This document shows positions 12,201 to 24,295 of a stretch of 64,000 nucleotides of DNA, one piece after another. The notes beneath the pieces are model-generated. The model did no database searches. It was not told where the DNA came from and saw nothing but the letters and a program-made list of their open reading frames with translations. The position numbers and the translations under genes are program-made. Position 1 is the first letter of the stretch. Each line of letters starts with the position of its first letter. This DNA is from Mantamonas sphyraenae (Eukaryota > CRuMs > Mantamonadidae), in the NCBI GenBank assembly GCA_026936335.1, contig JAPMXV010000073.1, forward strand, positions 1-64,000. The letters run 5' to 3'.

Positions 12201-15200
12201 CCGTGTGCAAGGTACGTATAGAGCACGCTCACCACGCGGCGGGCATCCTCCGGTGCCACCTTGTTGGACTCCTTCGAGAACAGCGTCTCGGCGAGCCAGC
12301 ACGCAAGCGCGTCATTCGGCTTCTCCAGCACGTCCTTGTCGTTCTTGATCTGAGTCTCCGTGGCGCCGCTCTGCGCCTCGATCAGCTTCATCAGGCTGCT
12401 CACAATCTCCAGCACAATCGCCTGCTTCACCTTCATCGCGTCTGCGTCTTCGCTCGGCAGAACCTCCACCAGCTTGTTGCGCAGAAGCAGAATCGGCGAT
12501 GTCGACTGCGCCATCTCCTTGTCGCCCTTTTCCAGGTCGTCCTCGTAGGCCGCCGCGTTCAGCTTCAGCAGGTGCGTAAACGTGCTCACGCCACCCAGCT
12601 TCTCCATGCTGAACGTGTGTGCACTCGGCCAGTTCTTCATCAGCGAAAAGAACTCCTGGCGCGCAAACACAACGCACAGTGCCTCGGTCGAGCTCGCAAA
12701 TTGCGACATCAGCACAGTCCTCCACAGAGGTCCGCCTGCATTCAAACTCTTGGTCAGCGTCGGGTACTGTTTGCCCTCTTTCTTCTTCCTGCTCTGGCCC
12801 GGTGCGTCCAGCACCGCAAACGCCTGGTTCTCGCCCATCGATCCGAGGCTGCCCAGGTCAAACACAAGGTCCCCCTGTGCGTCCTCCTCCGCCGCCTGCG
12901 CCGTCGAGTCCTCCACGTTCTCCAGCTCCACGCTCCTTTCGACCATCCACGCAATCACGCCCTCCACGTCAAACTCGTCGCCCATGTCAGGGCACACCTC
13001 GTCCAGCGCCTTCTCCGCTGCCGCCTGGCCAAAGCCCAGCGCACGCAGGTTGTTCACACGCGCCTTGCGGATAAGCTCGGGCGAGCCGTACGTCTTGTTG
13101 CCAGACTCGCCACCGCCTCCGCCGCCCACGCGCGGGAACGTCACCTTGTCGTTCGGCGAGTACAGACTCACGCCTGCGTCCACCATCTTGTCCGTCAAGT
13201 CGCTGTACGTCTTCTTCGGGTGCTGGTGAGGGGATGGTGGTGGTTTGGATGGGGGTTGTGAAGACAGATAGTGCAGGATTAAGGGACTTTGGGGCGCGCG
13301 AGAGTGCCGCACGGGCCCGGTTTGGGAGGCGCCGGAGGTGAAGGTAGAGGGGGAAGGTGACGCTGGCTGGTGTGATTCCAGTAGCAATGGGTGCTGATGA
13401 AGGGATGGTCGTGGTTTGGATGGGGTTTGTGAAAACAGATAGTGAAGGATTAAGGGACTTTGGGGTGCGCGAGAGTGCCGCACGGGGCCTGTTTGGGAGG
13501 CGCCGGAGGTGAGAGTGGAGGGGGAAGGTGACGCCGGCTGGTGTAATTCCAGTAGCAATGGGTGCTGTTGAAGGGATGGTGGTGGTTTGGATGGGGGTTG
13601 TGGTAAAGGACCCGCGCTTTAACCAGAGTTTTGGGGTGCGCAAAAGTGCCGCACGGGCCCTGTTTGGGAGGCGCCGGAGGTGAGGGTGTATGACGATGGC
13701 TGGAGTGGTGAGGGTGTGGTGAACGAAACCCACAAAGATATATGCACCCACGACCCAGCGCTGATCCTTGATCTTGTCCAGCTCGTTGTCCGCCTTGGCT
13801 TCGCCCTTGAGCTTGCCGTTCACGTACAGCTTCCACGTGCCGCTCTCCACGTCGTAGCCGGCACTCAGGTACATCCAGGCGGCCACATCCTCCTCCGCCA
13901 ACATGTACCCCGTCTCCATAAAGCTCTTCTTCGACGGACGCAACGTGCCGCACTGCAGCTCACGCTTCGCGACGCGCACAACGAACAAGCGGTCGTCGTG
14001 CTTCGTGCCGCCCGTCAGCAGGCACTGGGCCTCGTTCTCGCCCGGCATGCCGTCACACTTGACCCACATCTCCACAGACATCCTCACCTTCGATCCGCCG
14101 CCCAGGTCCACACTGGCGTGCTCCTCGCTGCGAAAGTCCACCGCAACGCCACGCTCAAAGCGTGCCAGCTCCACCGTCTTCTCGCCCGCCCTGTCCAAAG
14201 TCCCCTGGTTGTTGCCATCGGCGTCGGTCGTGCACTTGTACTCGCCCCACGTCCACCTCGCGGAACACAAGGCTGTTGTGCACTCCCAGTTCAGCCTCCA
14301 CCTTCACCACCCTCTCCTCCGACGGCCAGCTCAGCTCGCCCGAGAAATCTCGGCCGTCCACCTTGTCGATCTTCAGCTCAATGGTGGCCAATGCCTCCAC
14401 CTCCGTGTACACGCCGATGAACTGCGCACCACGCTGCAACTTGAACAGCGAGCCCTCGAACGACGACACGTGCGAATCCACGTTGTAGCGCACTGCGTCA
14501 CCGCCGTTCACGCTGAAGGACACGCCTTTGCCCTGCGTCATCCCGTCACCCCACATGGCGCCCCACGGCTCGCTGAACTGCGCGACCAGGTTCTCTTGGG
14601 TCACAAACACCTCACGATTGTTGTAGTCGCGGCCGATGCCCACCACGTCGCCTGCGCCAAACATCGCCACAGAGAACGATGCCCCTGGGATGTCCTGCAG
14701 CTGATTCGTTCAGCTTCTCCCATTCGTCCAACTTGGGCTGCGCATCCTTCACCTTCTTCATGCTGCCCTCCTTTTGGGCGACGTCGCGCGCTCGGCACGC
14801 AGATCCCGTGTGACCTGCTCGCACTCCAGATCGCCCTCAAACGAAAGGAAACCGGGTACAGCGCTCCCAGCACCTCGATGTCGTTCAAGCACTGCGAGTC
14901 TTTGTCGCGGTAGTCCACGCACATGGCCTTGAGGACCACGGCGAGGGCGTCCAGCTCGCTGCCTGCGAAAGCCACGCGTCCCTGCGGCTGGTACATCGAG
15001 CGGATGGAGTCCTCCAGCGACTGCAGCAGGTTGTTTGCAGCTGTGGCCACCTTGGAGTTGAGCTCGATGCCGCACGCGTCCACGCCCTGCAGGGAGTGCA
15101 CGATGCCCAGGTGGTTGTACTCCTCCTTCTGGCCAGGGCTTGCGCTCTCCACGTTCTTCACGCGCGTCTCAAACGTGTCGGCCATCAACCGCAGACGTCT

Positions 15201-16167
15201 GGCTCCTCTTCAGGTACACGTCCTTGCCCCCTCTTCAGACACGCTGTCACTCACAGCCAGCGAGTCCAGAGCTTCCACACAGCCTCGAAACCTGCCTTAC
15301 GCAGCACAGCTTGCGTCTGCTTGTCCTTCGCCACGCACAAAACTCAGCACGCTCTTGGACACAGCCAGCGTGTCCACGTCGTGGCTCAGGCCCTTCAGTT
15401 GCTGCATGCGCTCCTTCGTCATCTCCTTTCAGGCTCCTCATCGCCTCCCTTGGCGTTCGTTCACCTTTGTTCCTCCCACTGCCCAACCAGCCGCCAAGCT
15501 TCGGGCTGCCGGGAACAGCCAAACAGACTGCAGCTCCGTCCCAGGGCGCCGGCGGCAGTGGCTCGTGTCGTCTGCACGCTGCGTGCAGGCAGAGCGTTGA
15601 CGCGGTGGGAGCTGGGTGCGAAGCCCAGAGTGAGGAAGTTGGCCTTTTCCGTCACTTCCTCCGCGTGCTTCTTGTACTGCCGTGGCCACCTTGGTCCTTG
15701 TCCTCCAGCTCGGCGTCGTCCTCTACGTCCGTGTTGGCGCTCAGGTTCGTCTGGCGCTGCGTCTGCACCCAGTGCACAACCTTGACGGCCTGCTTGTGCA
15801 CACGTTCTTCAGGTTCTTCCGCGCCTTTTCGTCCTTCTGCGTCGTGCAAACGTGACGGCCTCCACGGCCATGCCCTCGTGCTTAAGCATGGCGGCAAACA
15901 CAGTGCGCACTGCGCCCAACACCTCGTCCTTGGCCAGCTTCACGGCCTTGCCAGCAGCGGCGGAGCGCCCTTGGCGCAACCCACCACCAGGTCGTGTTCA
16001 ATGCTGGCAATGAGGTCCTGAAGAAGGGTTTCCGCCTCCCCTCGTAGCGCTCTAGCAAACGTTTTAGCAGCGTGGGCTTCCTTTGACGTGACGTGTGGCG
16101 CCTCCACACGCCATATTCCTTCCCGCCAACAAACGCCCTCCGTCACGCCCCATGTGTCCATTTTCAC
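9286..16167 (-). pseudogene. Giant HECT E3 ubiquitin ligase, multiply frame-broken
   Basis: HECT ligases take ubiquitin from E2 onto a catalytic cysteine and pass it to substrates. On the minus strand, in order, there are helical pieces (about 16160-15200), a SPRY-like segment with GDVVGIGRDYNNREVF (about 14690-14600), a LamG/ConA-like domain (about 14240-13760), a UBA (about 13090-12950), an acidic serine-rich stretch (about 11930-11780), a second SPRY (about 11420-10900) and a C-terminal HECT domain (about 10400-9286). The HECT domain has PESHTCSFQLDLP with the catalytic Cys codon at 9361-9363. The order resembles very large HERC/HECTD-type ligases. Breaks lie near 14865, 14800, 14695, 14245, 11650, 11105 and 10345, with an in-frame TAG at 10646-10648; the region above 15200 is also fragmentary. 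Coding character is still strong between breaks, so decay is recent or base calls are wrong. The start at 16167 is uncertain. Confidence 0.8.
13220..13690. repeat. ~170-bp tandem repeat in a probable HECT-gene intron
   Basis: Nearly three units of about 170 bp start near 13222, 13389 and 13560. Each has 'ggatggtggtggtttggatg', a later 'taagggactttgggg', and 'gtttgggaggcgccggaggt'. The stretch sits exactly between the LamG-like domain and the UBA-containing part of the HECT gene. A frame stays open through it on the minus strand, but gives only Pro/Ser/His-rich text. The coding sense resumes just after a CACCAG 3' site, so an intron-borne minisatellite is likelier than a protein repeat. Confidence 0.8.
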
Positions 16168-16718
16168 ACATCATGGTTCCACTGCAGTCAATACCAGCTC
16201 CACTTTGCATGACCGCGTATGCATCAAAGGACGGTTGTACAGCGCATCGATGTGTTCAGCCCGTGCTTCCTCTCCCTTCGCAGCACGTCCCCGCGACCCA
16301 GCCTCCCGTTTCCCATCCCGCATTGTACACAAAGTGCCATTGTGCAGTGGTTACCCAATCAACATTTCCATAACACAGGCTGTGAACACGGCCATGCACT
16401 GCATTCGCTTGCCACTCACTGCGCCATCTGAAGCACCTCTTCCTCTTCTTCCACCCCTTCACACGCCTGTGCCATGTCCCCACACCTCACATCGACACAA
16501 ACGTTGGCATTGTTACCCATACATGCGACTCTCGCTCCCTGGCTATCCCCTCACCCTCCTCTTCCTCCAAACCCACCAAGTCACCCTCCTGCCTGCTTCA
16601 AAGGAACGTCCATTCCTCCTGCGGATCACACCCCAATCGTCACTACTCCTCACGTTGCCTTTTCTCCATCTCTCTCTTATCCTCCTCTTCAATCTCATCT
16701 CCCTCTTGCTTCCTCCCC
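16168..16718. other. Intergenic stretch, no gene seen
   Basis: About 550 pyrimidine-rich bases lie between the probable 5' end of the HECT gene and the 3' end of the next LRR gene. Bases 16600-16718, read minus, hold an out-of-frame basic stretch (KREMRLKRRIRERW) matching the basic tail of the neighbouring LRR gene at 19.3 kb. They are probably a lost tail. Nothing else is recognised. Confidence 0.6.
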
Positions 16719-17956
16719 TCACCTGGGTGCAGCACCCCTCCCCACCCACTCAATCACCCTCTCCATCACCTCATCTGGCAGTGTCACCCACCCTTCCCAC
16801 CCTCCTGCCTCCACGTACTCCTCCATCCCACCGGCTTCAAACATCGCCTCCCGCTCCTCCCCGTTCATCACCAACGCCACCTCCATCGCCTCATCCATCT
16901 GTCCACCCCATCCGATCCAATGCCACGCCTTCCTCCACCCTGCCTTCTTCACCATCTTCACCGTTTCCATCCTCGGTTTTGCGCCCCACGCCCGCAACAC
17001 CTCCACAATCCTCTCGTCCCCTCGCTTCACTGCTCGGTAGAGTGCCGTAGTCATCTCATGCTCCCCTGCAAATGTGTTCACAGGCACACCCCACTCTCTC
17101 AACGCAGCCATCTTCTCCACATGTCCACACTCCAAAAACTCCATATGCTGCTTCTTGTTTCTCGCCAACAGCGACTGCAAACCGTCATTGCGAACACCCA
17201 CGATGTTCCAGCACGACCGATTGACTTCCATTGCCTTTTTCAGTGCTGCTGCCCCCTTTCGACCGATTTTGTTGTCATCGAGGTACAGCAACTGCAAGCT
17301 GCGGTTCACAATCAGTGCCTCCGCCAGTGCTGCTGCTCCTTCCGCCCCGATACTGTTGGTACTGAGACTCAGTGTCTGCAAGCTGCTGTTCACCTTCAAT
17401 CCCTGTGCCATTGCTGCTGCTCCGTCTGCTCCGATGCTGTTGTAGCTGAGGGACAGTCTCTGCAGCTGGTTGTTCTCAGTCAGTGCTTGCCCAAGTGCTG
17501 CTGCTCCTTCTTCCCCGATTCTGTTGCCGTCGAGGTACAAGCTCTTCAAGGTGTGGTTCTCACTCAGTCCCTGTGCAAGTGCCGCCATTTGTCCCGCGTT
17601 GATGCAGCTGTAGCCAAGGGCCAGGGTCTGTAAGCCACTGTTCTCGGACAGTGCCTGTGCCAGCGCGGCTGCTCCTTCTGCTCCGATGCGGTTGCACCTG
17701 AGCCGCAGGGATTTCAAGGTGCTGTTCTTCCCTAGCGCCTTGGCCAGCGCTACCATCTCATTGTCTTCTAGCCCGATGTCATGAATATTCGTCTCCTATG
17801 CCCCACGTGTCAGCACACACTCCGTTGTTGCCCTTGAGGTCACCCTGCGTTCCAGTCCCAACCCACCTCTCCTTCCGCTTCCAGTGCACTGCCAATCCGT
17901 TCATGATCCCCACTCTGCAGCAGTTCCACCCATTCATCCATTTCCAGCGAGCTCAT
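16719..17956 (-). CDS. LRR-ankyrin protein A (388 aa)
   Basis: Exon 1 is 17956-17867 (MSSLEMDEWVELLQSGDHER...), the intron is 17866-17796 (71 nt, GTGGGT...CATAG, phase 0) and exon 2 is 17795-16719. Exon 1 was found by its match to the first exons of four other family members. The protein has a ~30-residue N-terminal cap with EWVELLQSGD. About six ribonuclease-inhibitor-type LRRs of 28 residues follow (IGAEGAAALAQALxxNSxLQ pattern). Next comes a CWNIVG end-cap, an ankyrin-like pair (EKMAALREWGVPVN, RGDERIVEVLRAWGA) and the family C-terminal block (MDEAMEVALVMNGEEREAMF ... LPDEVMERVIEWVG). There is no signal peptide or membrane segment, so it is likely intracellular and binds protein partners. 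The basic tail seen in copy B is out of frame here. Confidence 0.85.
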
Positions 17957-19263
17957 TACGTCTGCGTTGCCTGTTTGTGAGCGTGTGTGCACCAGCTTCC
18001 CCTCCCTCCTCACCCGCCTTCCTCCACCTTCTCCCCTCTACAAGTTCTCCATCCACCCAATTTACCTACCTTGTGATTGTGTGAGAATGTACCGGTTGTC
18101 AGCTGCGTTGCATGCTGCTGCTGGGCTTGCCAAGTGTCTCCTGCACCGCCAAGTCCCTTCCCTCCCAGCCCCGACGTGCCATTGTTTGCTGACTGCCCGA
18201 TGCGTCCTACGCATCGCACAGCAAGTCACTGAATGGATTGCCGAGGCATGGCCTGCTGTGGTGCGTGCGGGGGCAGCACGCGACGTTCCTTCGCCACTTC
18301 CGTTCTTCGCCCCACCAGCCTCCTTCGTCCCGCCAAAACGGAAGAAGCAGGTTGAACGCAGCCCCAGCGCATCCACCAACCACCATTGCCAAATACGACA
18401 CACCGACACACACTATGGCATCAACCCACCTTCTTGGTCCAACTCGTTGCGTCAGTTGTGTTCGTCCTGCTTTCACACGCGCACTCTCTCCCACCCCACT
18501 GCCTGCTGCTGCACACCTGAATGCCTTCCCACCCCCCGTCCATCCAACATGGCCAGAACACTCCACCCATCCACAGGCACACACACAGCGCACTGCCCAA
18601 CCAACCAGCAGTGAATGCGCCTCTCATCACCCATGCCACGTTTAATGTCACCATCCCCACTTGCAGCCCTTGTTTTGTCCATGCCACACTCCTCTTCTCC
18701 TTCTCTCTGCCCCCTCTGATGCAACCATGGCATGGGAGGAGGTTTGGTAGGCGTGAACCCAACCTTTCTGCCCACCACGATGCATCCCCGTCATAGCACT
18801 CACCATGGATACCACGATCTCTCCATGGACAGTGTGTGGTGGCGTGGACCAACCCCGTTTCATGTGAAGATGGGCCCGAACACACGTCTGCGGAAGGCGT
18901 CACGAACACACTCACGCACACACGCACACGTTCACGACACGACACCCAATCGACCGACAGTCGCTCACCGTAACAGTGCACATGTCACCCACCGTGCTTC
19001 GTCGTCTCACTCATCCACCCTTCTCTGTCCTCCAAACACCCCCACCTTGGCAAACACAGACTGGCGTCGACCAAACACCTCCTCCCTTACTCCACCCTCC
19101 CACCCGTGTTCCCCTTCCCTCTTCAAACTCCCAATCCTGTGCCCACCCTTGACCCCAATGCCTCCTGGGCGACGACGGCGTCGGCCTGCCTCTCGCGTTC
19201 CCGGGAACTCGTCTCCTCTCCTTTGCCCTATCGCATCAAAATAACTTCCATTCTTCCTCCTGA
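17957..19263. other. Intergenic stretch, no gene supported
   Basis: About 1.3 kb lies between the start of LRR gene A and the stop of LRR gene B, both on the minus strand. It should hold the promoter of A. Open frames on both strands are compositionally biased and match nothing else in the window. No RNA gene or repeat was recognised. Confidence 0.6.
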
Positions 19264-20611
19264 TCACCCCAAACCTTCCATCCTCCTCGATATGTTGCCT
19301 CTTCTCAACCTCCGCTCCCTCCTCTTCTTCCTTTTCAACTCTCGCTCTTGCTTCCTCGCCTCGTCTGATCTACTCACAGCGACCCTTGCAGGTGCAGCAC
19401 CCCTCCCCACCCACCCAATCACCCTCTCCATCACCTCATCCGGCAGTGTCACCCACCCTTCCCACCCTCTCTCCTCCACGTACGCCTCCATCCCACCTTG
19501 CTCAAACATCGCCTCCCTCTCCTCCCCATTCATCACCAACGCCACCTCCATCGCCTCATCCACCTGTCCAACCCATCCGATCCAATGCCACGCCTTCCTC
19601 CACCCTGCCTTCTTCACCATCTCCACCGTTTCCATCCTCGGCGTCGCACCCCATGTTCGCAGCACCTGCACAATCCTCTCATCCCCTCGCTTCACAGCTC
19701 GCTCCAGCGCCGTAGACCTCTCGAAGTGTCGCCCCTCTGCAAACGTGTTCACAGGTACACCCCACTCCCTCAACGCAGCCATCTTCTCCACATCCCCACA
19801 CTCCAAAAACTCCAAGTGCTGCTTCCTGTTTCTCTTTGAAAGGGCCCCCAAAGCGTCATCGAATACGCCTACGATGTTCCAGCACGACCGGTTGTCTTCC
19901 ATTGCCTTTGTCAGTGCTGCTGCGCCTTCTGCCCTGATGCTGTTGCCGTGGAGGATCAGTACCTGCAGACTGTTGTTCTCAGCCAGCCCCTGCGCCAGTG
20001 CTGCTGCTCCTTGGTCCCCAATGCTGTTGTCCCAGAGGTTCAGTGTCTGCAAGCTGCTGTTCTCGCTCAGTGCCTGCCCCAGTGCTGCTGCTCCTTCGTT
20101 CCCGATGTCGTTTTTCCCGAGGTACAGTGTTTGCAAGCTGCTGTTCTCCACCAGTGCCTTCCCCAGTGCCGCTGCCCCTTCTACTCCGATGCTGTTCCAG
20201 CCGAGGTACAGTATCTGCAAGCTGCTGTTCTCCCTCAGTGCCTGCGCCAGTGCTGCTGCCCCTTCTGCACCGATGCTGTTGCTTCTGAGGTCCAGTATCT
20301 GCACGCTGCTGTTCTGAGCTAATGCCTCGGCAAGTGCCACTGCTCCTTTGTCTCCCACCTCCTCACTTGCAAGGCCCAATAGCTGTATGTGACGTGTGAG
20401 CACACGGTCCACCCATCCTACACACCATCACACCCGCAATACACCCTCCCTCCTTCCCTTCCCCTTGTGCGACGATCAACGTCACGCTCACCAACTCCCT
20501 CCCGATTTCTTTTTGCCAACTCACCATTCCCTCAGCCTCCAAAGCTTCCACAATCCGCCCATGGTCCCCGCTCTGCAACAGTTCCACCCATTCCTCTTTT
20601 CCCAAGCCCAT
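19264..20611 (-). CDS. LRR-ankyrin protein B (401 aa) with basic tail
   Basis: Exon 1 is 20611-20525 (MGLGKEEWVELLQSGDHGR...), the intron is 20524-20383 (142 nt, GTGAGT...CATACAG, phase 0) and exon 2 is 20382-19264. Exon 1 aligns with the N-terminal exons of the other LRR-ankyrin genes. The protein has the N-terminal cap, about five canonical 28-residue LRRs (GNSIGAEGAAAL type) plus degenerate edge repeats, CWNIVGVFDD, an ankyrin-like pair (EFLECGDVEKMAALREWGV; KRGDERIVQVLRTWGA) and the C-terminal block with VDEAMEVALVMNGEEREAMF. The tail is strongly basic (ELKRKKRRERRLRRGN) and may direct the protein to the nucleus or bind nucleic acid. It is a tandem paralogue of gene A and a distant relative of the plus-strand genes at 48.7, 52.7 and 56.3 kb. 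Confidence 0.88.
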
Positions 20612-23600
20612 GTTTCCTGCGATATTCCACTAGCGTCAGCTCCTCCCTGATTCCTCACTTTCCCCGTGCCTCTCTCTATCCCACCCACACAGCGCACAAG
20701 TCCCCGATACCCCCACCCTTCCCTACCCAATGACTGTTCTGAATGTGTGTTGTGTGTTGCGTTGGATGCAACTCCGCACAGAGGACCAGGAGCACTCTGC
20801 TGCTTCTTCCCCCTTTACATCCCGCGTTCACAGCACACACCTAATCACTGTTCACAAACTGCCCACCTACATTTTACCCAACTGCGCCACAATCCGCATT
20901 AGTACGGCGTTCCACCACACTTGCCCATGCCTCCAGGCCACTCCAGTCCCTCTTCCTCCATCCACCACCACCACCACACATGAATAAACCACACCTTCCC
21001 TCTTCACCATACAACCCTCCACACATTCCTCCCTCGTCCTTCCCAGCAGCGCCTGCCACGACTTGCCATCTTCCGTTGGCTCTTGTCTGCCCCCACTGCC
21101 CACACATGCCCTCTTTCGCACTGCCCAGTGCTTCCATGATCTGCTACCACTCTCCAGAGTGCTACACACAACGTTCTGTCTTTGTCCATCAGTGCCACCA
21201 GCATGGAAGGAAACAGTTGTCCTCCTCCTCCTGCTCCTCCTACCACTGCTGTGTTCACCCATGCGCCCCATACAATCCCAATGGCGTCCGCCAATCTCAT
21301 CCTTGCGACACGAATGACTCTCCACCTTGCTTCCTCTTCCCCAGTCTGAGTCGCCGCCCATTTTCCCTGCTCTTCGGCCTGCGTGTGCGGATGGCTGTGC
21401 CCATGCACACACATGCTACCCCAACCATCCCTCCTTCCCTCTCCACCACCATCCCTCTTCACCACCATCCATCCCCATCCCCATCCTCCCTTGCCACCCT
21501 GGGGTGATTTTGTCGCAGGGTGGCAATCCGACCTCCATCAACTCCGCCTCCCACACACGCCACAGGCCCCTCCACGCCCTCAACCTCCGTTCTCTGGGCC
21601 CGCATCATCCCACTCCACCTCTCCGCCAAGTTCTCCAAATTCAATGAAAAATGTGCCTGGTGGTGGTCGTGGCGTCGTTTTTGCTTGTCGCCTTGCCAGC
21701 CCAGCCGCACCTTGCCGCCTTCCTGCGCCACAAACCGCCCTCCCACGGACCACACACCCCCTTGATCAGCACGCCCACCTCTTGAACCTGTGTGCAGTCA
21801 CCCACACACTTCCCATGCACACTTCTACCGCAGTCAGGCTGTGCATTCGTGAGCAGTGTCGCAGAAACTCACGCAGCTGGTTTCAGGGCGGTGGCCGAGC
21901 ACCCGCACCTTTGCCGCCCCCCTGCTCACACCACAGGCCGCCCCATGCCCTCAGCCTCGGTCTCTGCCCTCTACACATCAACCACACCCCACTGACCCTC
22001 ATTCCACTTTTCGCCACTTTTCGACCATTGTCGACATGGTGAACAACCAGCCGCTCTCCACCAAAATCACCCCAAATACGAAACTGCGTCTGTGCGTGTG
22101 TTTCCCATGCACTCGTCAATCCGCTTGGCCTCAGGATCCAGCGGGTGCTGTGTGCCGACACAGGGCAGGTTTTGTGTGCGTTGATCCTCACAGCGGAGTT
22201 TTCTACTCGCGCCTGTGTCATTCACACAACCACGGGATCACTAAGGGGCAATAAGTCGCCATAACCTCCACCACGCACAGCAGCAACACACAGAGGCAAC
22301 CAGCAGAGAAACCAGAGGCTCGTTGAGACCACCTTCCCACTAATCCGCCGACCAACCAATGAACACCACCAGAGCAAGCTACAACTCAAATCCATTCATG
22401 CCACATGGCTGACAGGGTGAACGACACACACACACGTGCCATGCCAGTCGTCCAAGGTTGCCTTGGCCGCCCACACGCAGACTCATCCTCCCCACCCTCA
22501 CCTCCCCCATCCCCACACCTGATCCACCAACTGCAATGGATGTGCATTGGACTGCAATCCACGGGCACTGGCTCATCCAGCCACGGCGACCATGCAAAGC
22601 GGAGAACGAGTTCTCATCACCCCCTTTTCCCCCTTTGGAGGATGTTGTAGAAGGTAGCATGGGTTTGAAGAGTGGCAAGCCAACGTGAATGCATGGGAGG
22701 ATGGGCATGAACATGCGTGGTGGAGATGGGAACGAGCACGATTGAGAAAAAAGAGTTGCCAAAAAACGAAACGAGTTGAGTCTTGCTCAGCCTCGCCACC
22801 ACGCGTATGGACCTGCGGACATACTCCTCAAGTCTGCATTCTCCCCATCCACAGCACCACAGAGACGTTGGAAATCAAATGGACGCGTGCAAATTCCCTT
22901 TTCCATCCAACAAGCACCCGCCGTCCGCTGCATCTTCCATCCAGCATCAGCACCACCACTCCTTCGTGTCTCTGTCTCTTCCATGCTCACATCAACGATG
23001 GCCACAGGTCGCCCATTGTCTCTGTTGCCCCCCCATCCAGTGGCAAGAGAAACACACTCGCCCCTCACGCGCCCGCCAAGGCAGAGCATCGCCACACCAG
23101 AGCACCCACCGCAAGGCACCGCCTGGCCAATCACCCACGAGACATGAACTGAGACTGAAGAAAGCAAAGAAGCGTAGAAAGGATGGTGGTGACGCATCGG
23201 CACACAAGTCGTCAGGATCTGAGCCTTTTGGTGGGGCCTCCTGCACGGCGTGGTGGTGGCACTGCTGGCGAGTGTATTGCTGGGATGAATCGGGTGCCCC
23301 AAAGGGACCCACCTGGGGCATCGATGGGCAAACGATGGAAATGAACAAACAACAAAAAGAGGGGACGAGGAGGGGAACGATGGAGGCTGGGATGAACGAG
23401 TGTGGCCCAGCCGGCTTTCTCCCCTTTCCCAATCGGTGATGATGGACAACACAAGAGTGACAGTGCATACGGATCCACATGAACCCATGGACCTCTGTTG
23501 CTGGCTTTGTACCCCAATCTGATGGAAGGGCTGCTGGCACTGCCCAGGGACGACGTTTGACGCCAGGCAACGGAGGCAGAATCTGGAAGAAAGTGAGTGT

Positions 23601-24090
23601 GTGGGGGACGCTGCATGAAGCCACTGTGCGAGAACAACGCAGCACAACCACCGACAGTGCAGGGCGTGTGTGTAAGGAAGGATGTGGATGCAAATGGCAC
23701 TGTGTGCTGTGTGCCAGTGTGCCGAGGAACACGGTGACGGGGGCCAGGCTGGGTGGCAAAAAAGGCGGCTGCCACAATTGGCCACCCCGTTTTGCTGCCG
23801 CACACAACGGGCGGAGGATGGGAGCTGGCATTTTCCCATGTGGGAACGTGTGAAGCAACTGCATGTGGAGTACGACGAACACCCAAAGGAGGGATTGGAT
23901 GTGGAAGGGGAATTCTGGGAGGTGGTGGAGTGTGTGGGGGAGGATGAACGAGCAGAACGTAGGCCGGGGGATGGGGTGTCACCCACAGTGAACCACATCC
24001 ACATGCGCATGCATTTGCATGGCCAATTGAAGCAGTGTTTGCACAGTGTGGGCGTGTGAAACCCCTGTGGCCAGGAGGTGGCGGGGGCGA
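20612..24090. other. 3.5-kb region without a supported gene
   Basis: Long open frames occur on both strands, including about 450 codons on the minus strand between 22787 and 24145. Their translations are Ser/Pro/His/Cys-rich and unlike folded proteins, and no family member elsewhere supports them. One stretch near 23838-23960 (plus) reads more like protein (WERVKQLHVEYDEHP) and might be a relic. No tRNA, rRNA or repeat was recognised. Confidence 0.5.
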
Positions 24091-24091
24091 A

Positions 24092-24245
24092 AGTCGTGTG
24101 AGCTCGGCCTGTGTCACTGGCCCGGCCTCTCACGTGCCACTGCACAGTTCACCAGACTCCGAATTCAATGTACCCCCGCACATTGGTGATACCCATCCAT
24201 GGTACCAGCAACAAGACACATGCATATGTCTGTGACACCTCACAG
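24092..24245 (+). repeat. Dispersed repeat, copy 1
   Basis: About 150 bases from 'ggggcgaaagtcgtgtgagc' to 'gtctgtgacacctcacagcg' recur at about 26,915 and, more diverged, at about 40,347, always in the same orientation. This copy ends about 50 bp upstream of the kinase start codon. It could be a shared promoter or a small mobile element. No terminal inverted repeat or target-site duplication was recognised. Confidence 0.8.
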
Positions 24246-24295
24246 CGTCGCTTTGCTTGTCCCGAGACCTTGGACGCCGTTGACCCCAAGACAAA

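Noticed and set aside
13225-13680. Pro/Ser/His-rich repeat protein in the HECT gene
   Set aside because: The units are better explained as an intron minisatellite; coding resumes after a plausible 3' splice site.
22787-24145. Open frame of ~450 codons on the minus strand
   Set aside because: Rich in Cys, His, Ser and Pro with no domain pattern, crosses the dispersed repeat, and has no relative in the window. GC-rich DNA gives such frames by chance.
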